Shown one piece after another: positions 11,836 through 23,164 of a DNA stretch of 64,000 bases (position 1 is the stretch's first letter; every line of letters begins with the position of its first letter). The DNA comes from Notolepis coatsorum (Eukaryota > Chordata > Actinopteri > Aulopiformes > Paralepididae). The notes under the pieces were generated by a model, which was not told the origin of the DNA, did not search any database, and worked only from the letters and a program-made list of their open reading frames with translations. The translations under genes and the position numbers were made by a program. The stretch lies in the NCBI GenBank assembly GCA_963971535.1, contig OZ020587.1, forward strand, positions 160,807,584 to 160,871,583, given 5' to 3'.

Positions 11836-11895
11836 ACACACACACAGACAGACACACACACGCACACGCACACACACACACGCACACACACACTC
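11713..11895. repeat. (CA)n microsatellite with CGCA variants
   Basis: About 180 bp of (CA)n with interspersed gcacgc units. Cysteine/valine-rich or histidine/threonine-rich frames across it are artefacts of the dinucleotide. A short (AT)n tract follows at about 12002-12032. Confidence 0.95.
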
Positions 11896-12039
11896 GCCTT
11901 TATAATCCTAAAGCGTTGTTTGGGTTTTAGGTATAGTAGATTCTGCATCCGTTTGGAGATCACAGTGATGATCATTTGAAACCGAGAATACTTTCTTAAA
12001 AATATATATATATATTATATATATATATATAAAGATTTA

Positions 12040-12620
12040 TTCACTTTCAAGGGTATATAGGGGGAAGTCTGACAGACACGCAGCGAGGAGCTCATGGCGC
12101 GTTATGGCGAACATGATTCCACCAGATGGCAGTGGGGAATCATAAATGAATGACTCCTGTGTATGAGCGGCACTCAAATTGGCCATTCCACAAAATACAC
12201 CACGAAGCTATTATAAACCGATCCATTAATCAGATATGCATAACAATGACACATATGGTTACACGGCGCAGCCACCCACGGGGCCCCATGGATCCGAGTA
12301 TAGTTATTATTCATAGGCCCTTTTCACAGTCGCCGACCCTCCTCGTTCGTGGTAATGGATGATCATTTATCTGATGATGATAATCGATACCTGGGCTGCC
12401 TATATGTGTGCAGTGCAACGCGGTGACACACGCTTAACGATGACAAAAACAAAGCTGTCCCCTCGTAGATCATGACGTTTGTGTTTTCAGCACCGGACAG
12501 CTCCCCCCGTGCTGCACGCCTTGTAGCCAGAGTTCTATTATAGCTTGCGGCCGTCTTTGCCGCTGTCAATATTGTATTGCCCCCCGCCCCCCCCTACATA
12601 CACACACACACACACACACA
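12040..12620. other. apparently single-copy sequence upstream of gad1
   Basis: Noncoding, no repeat signature recognised apart from a short (CA)n at about 12598-12622. It includes a G+C-rich part near 12270-12300. No promoter could be assigned. Confidence 0.4.
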
Positions 12621-12624
12621 CATT

Positions 12625-13320
12625 AACACATACACCCCAGATTAGATTATTAGATTCAAATGTGTGGCATCATCATACAGCACAAGTACAGTACAACAAA
12701 AAGAAGTTTGGCATCCAACCAGAGTGCAAATGTAACAGTAAAGTGCAACAGTATGTTGCAGTGTTAATATGTACAGTGATACAGGTATAAAGAAGACACT
12801 ATGGTAGTAAGTCATACTGGCCAGCAGCGTAACTATAAGTAGGTAAGGGATATGTACAGATATATTTATATAGATATAGTAACTAGTAAGAGTATAAGGG
12901 ATATAGATATAGTAACTAGTAAGAGTAGGTAAGGGATATAGATATAGTAACTAGTAAGAGTAGGTAATGGATATAGATATAGTAACTATAGAGGGTAATG
13001 GATATAGATATAGTAACTGTAGAGTAGGTAATGGATATAGATATAGTAAATATAGATATATGATGAACATTGTTGCTCAGCTGATAGAGTTGTGCCCTTC
13101 CTGATGGCTTGTCGTACAGAACATGTAAGTCGGTAAGTTTGGATAAAAGCGTCAGCTAAATGACTAAATGTAAATGTAAAATGTAAATATAGATATAGTA
13201 ACTAGTAAGAGTATAGGGATATGTACAGATATAGATATAGTAACTATAGTAAGAGGTAAGGGATATGTACAGATATAGATAGTAAGAGTAGGTAAGGGAT
13301 ATACAGTATAGTAACGACCC
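12625..13320 (-). mobile_element. LINE 3' tail (family T1) with internal 35-bp repeats
   Basis: Starts with the tail ccagattagattattagatt and continues through cagcacaagtacagtacaac, ggcatccaaccagagtgcaa and gatacaggtataaagaagac, the reverse complement of the tail seen on the plus strand at 29511-29755 and 31215-31380. From about 12840 to 13060 a 35-bp unit (gggatatagatatagtaact...) is tandemly repeated, and a different LINE tail (13075-13190) sits within it. Confidence 0.8.
13075..13190 (-). mobile_element. LINE 3' tail (family T2), fragment nested in T1
   Basis: Reads gttgctcagctgatagagtt ... ggataaaagcgtcagctaaa then (aaatgt)n. The same tail is at 34697-35150 and 39030-39257, where a LINE C-terminal reading frame precedes it. 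Confidence 0.75.
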
Positions 13321-13465
13321 ACGCCTTAGTTGGTGTCACTTGGCAAAGTCAATTCTCGTTACACTTTTCATCCGTTACCTCAACACCACCCTTGACTTCA
13401 GTGGATACTTCACGCCCCACCCGGCTATAGCTTAAAATGAATATATTATAGTATTAGTATTGTGA

Positions 13466-13566
13466 GTATTGTTGAGTTTGTGGAAGGCTATTTAAAAGCA
13501 TAACCACCAATTATCGATTTTTAAATCTGATGCTTTTAAATAGCCTTCTCCACAAACTCAACAATA
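13466..13566. repeat. inverted repeat, 36/37-bp arms
   Basis: Left arm 13466-13501 (gtattgttgagtttgtggaa...) and right arm 13530-13566 are complementary apart from one inserted base, with a 28-bp loop. Complementarity resumes outside (agtattagt / actaatact). No tail or target duplication, so it is not clearly a transposon. Confidence 0.85.
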
Positions 13567-13830
13567 CAGACTAATACTTTTAGCCACCCTCTATATTGAC
13601 ACTGACACACGGTCAACATTTAATCTTTTTAAACGAGCCTCGCCAACCTGAGCTGTCCGACTGCATGCATGGACGCGGTGTCAGAACTTTGCTGATTTTG
13701 TGTCTCTGATATCGACGACTGATGATTCATGTGAACTTCGTCTCCTTTTTTATTTTCCTTATTATTGTCGTAATCATTATTATTTTGTAGTCAGCTTAAT
13801 CTCTGTCGTATCCAATCAAAAGGAACAGAG

Positions 13831-13967
<137 letters not shown>

Positions 13968-14068
13968 GGGGCGCGAGGGGGGAGTCTCCACTAGATGGCG
14001 CATAAATCCAGGAAGAGGGCACGCTCATGTGGAGCAGCACAACCATAGATGTATAGCACACATTGACA

Positions 14069-14099
<31 letters not shown>

Positions 14100-14163
14100 C
14101 ACACACACAAACACAAACACACACGTGTGGACATGCGCACACACGCACACGCACACACGCACG

Positions 14164-14261
<98 letters not shown>

Positions 14262-14265
14262 CACA
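14069..14265. repeat. (CA)n microsatellite
   Basis: About 195 bp of CA with a few cgca and aaca variants. The longest pure part is about 14167-14254. Confidence 0.97.
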
Positions 14266-14280
14266 AAACTCTGTACACCT

Positions 14281-14455
14281 CATTAGCACTATTACTCAGT
14301 AGTACAAATGTATATTTTATACCCAGCTTAATCGCCTGTACATTGTATATTACTACTGTACTTTACTGTTACATTTACACTCTGGTTGGATGTCGAACTT
14401 CTTTTGGTTGCACTGTACTTGTGCTGTATGATGACAATTGGGATGTGGATAATGC
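14281..14455 (+). mobile_element. LINE 3' tail (family T1), plus strand
   Basis: Contains actattactcagtagtaca, acattgtatattactactgt, cactctggttggatgtcgaa and tgtacttgtgctgtatgatg, matching the T1 tail at 29570-29720. It stops without the usual aatctaatc tail. The following 14456-15060 is unclassified, with a long poly-C run at about 14550-14570. Confidence 0.75.
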
Positions 14456-15064
14456 ATGAGATGTCCGACTTAGCTGTGCTTTCTGACGCCCGGGGGAGGG
14501 GAGGGGTGTGTGCAGGGGCCAGTAGGAGAGGTCCCAATTCAGGTGGAGGCCCCCCCCCCCCCCCCCCCCCACTCCCTTCTCAGCATGTCCTGGTTCCCTC
14601 TTCTTGGTCTGACCTTGGGCACCGTGACCTTGGGTCTTCTATATAATCCTATGACTGTGATCCACAAACAAACTAGGCCTGACGTTGTCGGGGGACTTGG
14701 TTGCGGCCCTTATGTGAAGCATTATATATAGCATATAACTATAAGGCTGCATCTCGTATTGAGCGAATGGGGCCGCGGGCTACGGCAGCCAGGCTGCACT
14801 AACCTAAGTCCGGTCAACGTCACCAGAATGTCTTCAACCTCGTGGCATGTTGTTCCATTTTTAGCATGCTACCAAAATGCCCAATTAGCTTTCCCTGCTA
14901 ATCTGAAAGGCTGTTGTGCATAATTTATTTTTAGCAATTAACATATTTACTAGTTCACTTAAATATAGCGAAGGCTCCTGGATGACCAGCGGCAAGCAGC
15001 AACAAAAGACAATTTGCAGCATTGCTAGAGAGAGAAAATATTAAAAAAACAGCTCTATTAATAG

Positions 15065-16020
15065 TTATCATCCCTCAGTGAAAGAGCTGTATTGCAGAGG
15101 GTGGTGAAAACCGCCCAACGCATTACCGGTACATCGCTCCCCGCCAACGCATCACGGGTACATCGCTCCCTGCCAACGCATCACGGGTACATCGCTCCCC
15201 GCCAACGCATCACGGGTACATCGCTCCCTGCCAACGCATCACGGGTACATCGCTCCCTGCCAACGCATCATGGGTACATCGCTCCCTGCCAACGCATCAC
15301 GGGTACATCGCTCCCTGCCAATGCATCACGGGTACATCGCTCCCTGCCAACGCATCACCGGTACATCACTCCCTCCCTCACCGCTCCCTCACTCATCACC
15401 GCCATTGCGTCTATTCATCACTGAGGAAGGAAGGCACACAGCATTGTCAAGGACACCTGTCATCCCAATCACGTTTGCCCTCCTCCCCTCTGGGAGGCGC
15501 TATAGGAATCTCCGTTCCAAGTCAAGCAGACTCAGGAACGGCCTCTTTCCCTCAGCTGTCATCTCGCTGAACTCTGTACCACGATGACAGCCCCCCCCCC
15601 CCCCCCCTACTGTATGAACTCTGAACTCTGAACCCTATTGCCTATATACTCTAGGCTCTGTTACCCATACTGTATGAACTCTGAACTCTGTTATCTATAC
15701 TCAATTTATACCTACCTACTGCTTTCACTGTCTACAACTGTAATCATAACTAACTAACTCAAACTATAATCTACCCATATAACTCTGTATGATAGCATGT
15801 ACAATAATGCTGTATATAGCATATATTTATATATATATTCTTATATTCACATTTCCATAATATATTTATCCTCATCTGTGAGAATATACCTGCATATAAT
15901 AATTTTTACATATCTGTTTAAACTATATCTATATCTGTACATATCCCTACCTACTCCTACCCCCTTACCTTACTAGTTATACCACTGGCCAGTATGACTT
16001 ACTAGTGACCACCATAGTGC
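15065..16020 (+). mobile_element. LINE 3' part (family T1), split by the retroviral element
   Basis: A frame starting LQRVVKTAQRITGTSLP and resuming as LPSGRRYRNLRSKSSRLRNG then LFPSAVISLNS matches the C-terminal end of fish jockey-group (L2/Rex-like) LINEs. It is followed by a 3' UTR that runs into the T1 tail; the remainder of the tail lies at 29511-29755 beyond the retroviral element. The coding part contains a tandem expansion (15116-15365). 5'-truncated and not functional. Confidence 0.8.
15116..15365 (+). repeat. 29-bp minisatellite inside LINE coding sequence
   Basis: About 8-9 copies of acgcatcacgggtacatcgc + tccctgcca. The unit spans the LINE codons for the ITGTSLP motif; in related LINEs this motif occurs once. 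Since 29 is not a multiple of three, successive units change frame, yet a frame remains open through it. Confidence 0.88.
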
Positions 16021-16023
16021 TAA

Positions 16024-17456
16024 TGTAATATTGACCAGAGCCTTTTGATCATAATACTCCCCTGCGTTGTGTTCTATGGCTCTAAGTCGTTTACAAAAAA
16101 CTGTGTAGCACGGCGGCGGGAAGAAATCAATGAGAGGTTGGTTATTTCTCATGTGGTGGGTTTATTCAAATCCACAAGTATACAAAAATGTTCTGGTTCA
16201 ATCAATGAAAGCGCAATGATACCAGTGGGAAGAGCACTATGCCGCAAGTCCCCTAATATCAGTCTAATAAAAGTAGTTAAGAGTAACAATCTTCAATGTA
16301 TCTGCGGTTGTTGATTCCTGTTGTCAGGGGAGACAACGGACTTCTCTGTTCTCGTGGCAAAACGTCTCAAGCGGGTCCTTCTCCGTTCGGCTGGGGCAAG
16401 TCATTTCTATTTTTGGGAACTAGTTACCGTTATAGAGTTTAGCGTTTAAATGTATACAGTATCTGATTTTACTATCTTAAGAATTAGAGATTAGTTATTA
16501 CTTGGTTCAGACAGTTAATTCAAGTCTTTTCCCGAATTCTGTGGCCTTCTAAATACCTAATTAAACCTATTGTTGGTTTTAAGACAAACTCTTTTACTTT
16601 ATGTATTCTAAGTTAATATCTTTGAAGTTAGTTTGATGCTTCTAAATAAATTACACTTGGTTACCAAATTCTAAACCTATTTTAAACCATATACCTTGCT
16701 TAACTCAACTTTAACTATAGATAATAATGTCCTGTTTAGTCTTGATTTGATCAGTTCAATATTGTAACCAGATTGATTCTATGTTTAATATTAATTTTCT
16801 GGTTGTTGTTTTCCAACTTTGACCAAATGGTTGTTCCTCTGTTACAGACAAACAGGAGGAACTCTAAGAATGGATTCTGTCCCCACTATCACACCAGATG
16901 GCTCTTTGAAGTAAATAGCAACTGGGTGTTTCTCCACCTCCTAGTCTGGAGGCTGTTTTCTAGAGCATTTTCTGTTTACCGTTGGCCTTATCAGTCACCA
17001 TAAATGGGCGTCTGTTGACAGGCCCATTGTGTGGGATGATTTGATCAACACCGCCATCTGTTCTAATGTTTAAATCTGGCCGGCCACAGCAACCAGTCTC
17101 CTGTTGTATTTAAATACAATGTGGTCTCCCGGGGGTCTGCTCTAACCTAATGGCCCCTTCTAACCAGGGAGATTTCCAATATAGATCCAGTTGGCCCAGA
17201 CCAACTGACTATTCTTCCAGTGCATATTGTAATCAATATTATCTTTAGTTGTTGTTAGTTTAGACATCAAATTGGTATTCTCCTAAAAGAATCTATTGAA
17301 TAACAGCAGAATTGGGCCAGAAATGTATTGAAATATATCAGAGTATTACTGAATTTAACTGTTATCTCCTATTACAAAACTTACACACAGCTTTTGGGAC
17401 GAATCGCTGGAGATTTCTGGGAGTTAAAACATGGTTCTGATTCAGAATATACCACA
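16024..17456 (-). mobile_element. LTR-like direct repeat A (left)
   Basis: 1.43 kb with TG...CA ends and inverted termini TGTAATAT/ATACCACA. On the minus strand an AATAAA lies in the tgaataaacccaccacatg stretch near 16160, fitting a 3' LTR. Its left flank is LINE tail; 82 bp of that tail (15942-16023) is also found next to repeat B. Confidence 0.8.
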
Positions 17457-17972
17457 AATCCACCCTTGTGGGTTTCATAACCCACATATATCACCAGTAT
17501 TTTCTAAATCAAACATGTCTTTAACCTTATATATACCATAATATGTTAACCTTAGCAAAGTCACCTAAAAAAATCAAAAAAACGAAGAACTTAAAAAAAC
17601 AGTTTCCTTCTGTACAGTACAAGTCCTCCTTGCATTCATCCCCCCTCCCTCGTTATTGACTTTCACACACATCATCATCATCATCATCAGTTATGTTTAA
17701 CGACACCAAGACTAGGGCAGTCCTTCTATACAAAGAAGACATCTCCCCATATAAGCTTTTTTGTTTTATTTACTATACTTATTGTGTAATATCCAAATGT
17801 GTCTAGATTGTGTGTCTGACTCTGAAAGAAAAAGATTAATACATCAAATTAAAAAGATTAACATTCTAAGAAAAGAGGGAGAGCAATCAAAAAATATATA
17901 CAATTTCTCCCTCCAAGGAAGGACCACTGAGGTCTAGATTATCTTTAGCTTTCAACCCTGTCATTTTATCCC
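17457..17972 (-). other. region between pol and repeat A of the ERV locus
   Basis: AT-rich, with no long ORF. It includes a short (CATCAT)n near 17670. In an ordinary provirus this is where env would lie; no surface-protein sequence is recognisable. Part of the fossil. Confidence 0.5.
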
Positions 17973-20900
17973 TCATCTATACCTCTGAGGTCTCTTGATA
18001 ACTTGTTGTGGTCGCGGACGTTCCTTTGGACTTGTGCTAATCACTGTTCCTTCTGGTTCGTCTGGTACAAAATCCACAGAAGAGAAATTATTATGTTCCA
18101 ATTCATAATTTTCTCTTCTGTCTGGCTCCTGTAGGAATCCCTCATCCCCTACAGATGGACAATCGTGTTGCCCTCTGTCTGGCTCACCATAATCATCCGC
18201 ATTTTCTCCTTCGTTTAGGAGTTGCGTCTCCCCCTGTTCTTGCTCAAGGACCAGGGGTTCAGATTCCAATTTTGGCCAGTATCTACGGATTTCACGCAAT
18301 GCGAAAGATGATACCACATCGGTGATCCTTCTACCTGTAAAGCCTTTTCAGTGGCTCGGACGACCTTGTATGGTCCTTCTCACCGCGCTCCGTACCATTT
18401 ACGTCTAAACACTTTAACGTAAACGTGATCGCCTGGTAGGATCTGAGGTGCGCTTTGCCTATCCACCTCCTCCTCTGTTTCTGTTTCCTGTCTACTGGAA
18501 ACATGAACAAAAATCTCCTTGTGGAGCTTCGACATGTACTTCACGTACTTGCGCATATCATTATCCAGGATGTCCAAACTCGGACCTTTGCCTGTCGCGC
18601 GCAAGCCTGGCACTACCATGCAACGACCAATCATCATTTCATGTGGTGTCAGACGCAGACCACGAATTTCGCTTGAACGATACGCCATTAATGCTAATGG
18701 GAGAGCACTTAACACTTTAATCGCCGGAAACGCCGAAACTTGTCATTGCCCGCCATGCTCATTCTGCCGAAGGTATATTTAAAAAATCTGTGATCGAAAT
18801 CATATTTCTCTCCCGGGGACCTGAGATATACTGCTGAGCTCCACTCAACTCTCTAACGGTTCAAGAGCGCCATCTGGTGGCCGATCGGCAGATCGCCCAA
18901 CAGGAAGTCATGTGGATGAAGTGGTGCTCACCCATATTTCGTCCGGGCACTCGCTATCATTAGCAGGACTCCATCTTGACACAGTGAACACCGATCGGTG
19001 CACATAACTCGATAAACAACATGAATTGGACGTATATACTATTATACAACCTGGAAATGGATCGGATATTTCGACATCCCATTATAGAAAAAATTCTATT
19101 CCATGCTCATCCCCCAATGGTGCGAGGAAGATACGGTGAGTTTCAGCGTTATTTTTTAATGCCTTCTATACTAACTGCTCTGATGATACTAGATGAATGA
19201 TATAACATTGCCCACGGAATTATAAACGACCCCCCGCCCATCCGGTCAACATCAGATCATACGTAGTAACTTCTAGAAGTACCTCCAGTTGAAATTTTTT
19301 ATCTGGCACCGATCGCTACCAAACTGTATTTGATCATCAATATAATGCATTTGGGGCTATAAATCAAGTTCTGGAGAAAGCTGCAGAAAACGATAAAAAC
19401 ATACTTATACTTTAGACCGTATTTTAGTATGAATATGTGAATGAAAAAGTATAACGTTGCTACACCCTGAACAATAGATATAGGACATTGAATGGGCCAT
19501 AATAATGTCAATTTAGCAATACAATTTAAAAAGTTATAGCCCTGCAAAGAAGAGGAACTTCTCCATAGACAAATAGAGCTGGCTAGGGATGGTAAATTAT
19601 GAATTTAACCATGGCGATCAAAGTGTTAACCAATTTAAACCTGTGTGTTGACAGATCTTAACAAATTTGTTCTTTAGAACGCCGTTCATGCGTTCCACCA
19701 TTCCCTGGCTCTGAGGGTGATAAACGGAACCAAAACGTTGTTTTACACCTAAATGCTGAAGCACTAGACGTACAGTCTTATCTACAAACTCTTTTCCATG
19801 GTCGCTCACAATTCTGTCCGGTATTCCGTATCTTACCACGACATCTTGGCACAAGAACTTAGCAACCGACGCTGCATCTTTATGACGGGTAGCGCATGCC
19901 TCCACCCACCTTGAAAAACGACACACAACGACAAGAATATGCCGCTTCTGATTAATTGGTTTAATCATGTCTATGTAGTCAATCACAAGTTCTCTCATAG
20001 GGCCATTGGGCGTGGGGATGTGCCCTGGTGACACACCAATCCCCTTACGTACATTATTTTTCAAACAAATTGTACACCTACTTATCACATGATCAATTTG
20101 ATTTATTAAATTTGGCGCCCAAAAGCCATATTCTTGTATTTTTCTACTCACCTCTCCTCGATGCGCATGACAGAATTCATGAGCAGTTTGGATCAGCAGT
20201 CCGACCAGGCCCGCAGGAGCCACCACAAATCCACCGTGGCTACGCCATAAACCTGTATCATCCTTGCTAGCCCCTCTGGCTATCCAGAGGTTCCTTTCTA
20301 CCTGACTAGCCTCTTCCTGAAAAGTCAAAACATCCTTGTAAGTTATCTTATCCTCTAACTCAACCTCGCAATCTGTTTTGGTTTCATGATGGCTTCTAAC
20401 AAATCCTTAATCTGACTACAATGGCGTATGGCGCTACCATCGGCTTTCTTGAAACCTCTCCCTTTCCACACAGCGCCAAATAAAAACGCGATATTCTGTG
20501 CATAGGCTGAGTCTGTATGGATATTTACAATTTTGCCTTCTGCCATCTTACATGCTTCAGTCAGAGCGACTAGTTCTGCCAACTGAGCTGAGCAGGGTTG
20601 GGTCAAAGGTTCAGCCTTTTCTACCACAAACCCATCGTCTTGTGACCTTACTACAGAGTAGCCTGCTTTTAGCCCTTCACCAACTCGGTAACAAGAGCCA
20701 TCAGTCCATAGTTCCAGATCTGGACTGCTAAATGGGAAAGCCTGCAAGTCAGCTCTTAGTCTAGAGTACCTCTCGGCTTCGGCCACACAGTCGTGAGGTT
20801 CTCCATCCCCAGGCATAGGGATGTGCTCCGCCGGGTTCACCGTTGAACACCTAACCAGACTCACATCTTCCTGTTCCAAAATCCTGTAGTATTTCCTAAT

Positions 20901-23146
20901 GCGAGGCATTGTCAGTGCATATTTACCGGACTCCAACAGACTCTTTAAGTCATGTCTCGCCATGATATTTACCGGATATCCCATCATGATACTTGCGGCC
21001 TTCTCGTACATTATGTAGACTCCCGCCATTTCCCGATAGCAGGGAGCCATCCCCATCTCGACCTCCGAGTAGGCAATGGAGTATATGCTATTGGCTGTGG
21101 ATGCGCCCCCACCCCGGTGTCCTGGGTCAACACCGCGCATGCCTGCTTCAGATCTGGAGAAGAAGAGACATAGAGTATGAATTTCTTGGTATAGTCAGGC
21201 AAAGCCAGGGCTGGCGCCTCTAACATACGGGACTTTATTGTTTCAAACGCCCGTAGACCATCCACAGTCCAAGTCACCTTAGCACTTAGTTTGTCAACGT
21301 CACACTCTTTCATCATGGCCCTTAATGGTCCTACAATCTCAGTATAATTCTCAACCCATGGGGCACTGTATCCCACAATCCCCAAGAATCCCATCATTTG
21401 TCTTACCGTCACAGGTTTGGGAGCCGTCTTAATGGACACCAAATGTTCTTCCGAAATAGCTCGATGGCCCTGTGAAATTGTTTGTCCTAAATATGTCACT
21501 TTAGGTTTACAATATTGCAATTTTTTCAAAGACACTTTGTGGCCTTTGTCTGCTAACAGCTGCAACAGCTTAACAGATTCGCGGTGACATGTTGTCTGAT
21601 CATCTGCACACAAAATAAGGTCACCCATGTACTGAATGACCCTAGAGGTCAATATTTTATCCAACCCGTCTAGATCTTCTCTTAAGATTTTGTTAAATAT
21701 GTGTGGAGAATGCTTTAATCCCTGAGGGATCCTAGTGTACTCATACTGCTCATTTTTATAGGTAAAACCAAAGAAATGTTGGCACTCCTTGCTCAAGGGT
21801 ACACTAAAATAGGCACTACACAAATCTATAACCGTAAAATACTCAGCCTGCGGTGGGATAAATGTCAGTAGCGTGTGGGGATCTGGGACATCAGCGGGAT
21901 AGTCAATTAAAACCTCATTGACCGCCCTCAAGTCGTGTACCAACCGGTACGAGGTGTCAGATTTCTCCACTGGAAGCAACAGCGTGTTGCTCCTGGGGTT
22001 ATTCGTTTTCTGTTGTACTCCTGCTTTCAGAAGTCCTCTGATTTGTGGCTCGATTCCAGCCACCGCTTTTTCCTTCAGTGGGTACTGACTTTTCCAAGGC
22101 AGGGTTGCTCCCGGCCTAAGCTCCACTCTCACAGGTTGAGCAGACTTGATTAATCCAATGTCAGTGCTGTGTTTTGACCACAGCTCTCCTGGGACCGCCT
22201 CCATCATCTCCTCCTGGAGGCTCAATGTCTTAGGAAACTCCCCCAATGTCTCTTGTGATAGCTGCACAGTTTGGGGACGACCCATCCCTGTGCCTTGAAC
22301 CATGATCTTAACAAACCTTTTGTCGGGGCTTATCCAGATCAATTTGTTCTCCTTCGTCTGTACAAATTTTACTCCTTCCGCTTCCTTCATCATCTCACCG
22401 ATGTGTTGTTGATCACACCAGTTAGTTACCTTTAATGTCACATGAGGTACACTATCCGTAATCTCGTGTTCTTTTTGCAAATAGTCGCTCCGTGAGATAC
22501 GTAGCGCTGCTCCTTGCGGCCCCAATATGATATTGGTGGCATTAAGCTGTACCTCCTCTGGTTGATCCCTCAGCCACTCCTTTGCCTGTGACGGATCTGC
22601 ATCTTTATGGTATTGCAGAGTGCAATGATATGGTGTCTTTGGGTCACTTGCTTCTGGCATGTTGGCTGTAATAAATGTCTCCCATTTCAAGGCCGAACCA
22701 AGCAAGTCTTGGCCCAGTCCTCCCAGCCAATAGACTTCCGGTGGTCGGCTGTCGATCCTTTGTATCATCTGATAGTAGTGGTCCTCCCTTACATTGACCA
22801 CACAACCATCAGCCGTATATAAAATATCCATCCCCAGCAAACCAAGGCCATCTCTGCCTAGTAAGTTAATGGGTGAGCTTTCCGAGACGAGTAGGGGAAT
22901 AGTCGCTTCTCTGCCTTGGTATCTCAGGGTAACAGGGTCGGTCACTGGGATCAGCTGTTTGATTCCCTCAAATCCAATTGTCCTTACATATCGACCGGAC
23001 ATGGTTAGGTGCGTGGCGTCGTGGGGTTGCACTACCGTATAGGCTGCTCCGGTGTCTGTCATCATCTCGACAGATTTGTCATTCACCGATATGCACACAA
23101 TAGGCTCCTCCCTCAAAGACAACACTGACAGCTGACACCTCCCCAT
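17973..23146 (-). pseudogene. ERV pol region: protease, reverse transcriptase, RNase H, integrase (fossil)
   Basis: From right to left: an aspartic protease with MTDTGAAYTVV and NLLGRDGL; a reverse transcriptase with LPVEKSDTSYRLVHDLRAVN, YFTVIDLCSAYFSVPL and YTRIPQGLKHSPHIFNKIL; an RNase H with ELWTDGSCYRVGEG and NIHTDSAYAQNIAFLFG; and an integrase with VVCRFSRWVEACATRH and SDHGKEFVDK. The order and motifs are those of orthoretroviral pol, closest in feel to gamma/epsilon-related fish retroviruses. The region is broken and carries a 0.9-kb DNA transposon in the integrase part. A proline/glutamate-rich tail follows the integrase. Confidence 0.88.
18713..19625. mobile_element. DNA transposon with TTAA target duplication, inside the ERV integrase region
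   Basis: Ends CACTTTAATCGCC and GGCGATCAAAGTG are inverted with one mismatch, and each is flanked by TTAA (18709-18712, 19626-19629). TTAA targets are used by piggyBac and Kolobok elements. The 913-bp interior has only a short plus-strand ORF (about 19020-19200) with no recognisable DDE motif, so it is non-autonomous. It is younger than the retroviral sequence it interrupts. Confidence 0.85.
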
Positions 23147-23164
23147 TGGATTCTCTGGGCCCCT

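Noticed and set aside
15942-17456. Repeats A/B as parts of a LINE 3' UTR
   Set aside because: Other T1 tails in the window run straight through the junction accatagtg|tctttatacc without this 1.4-kb sequence, so it is an insertion.
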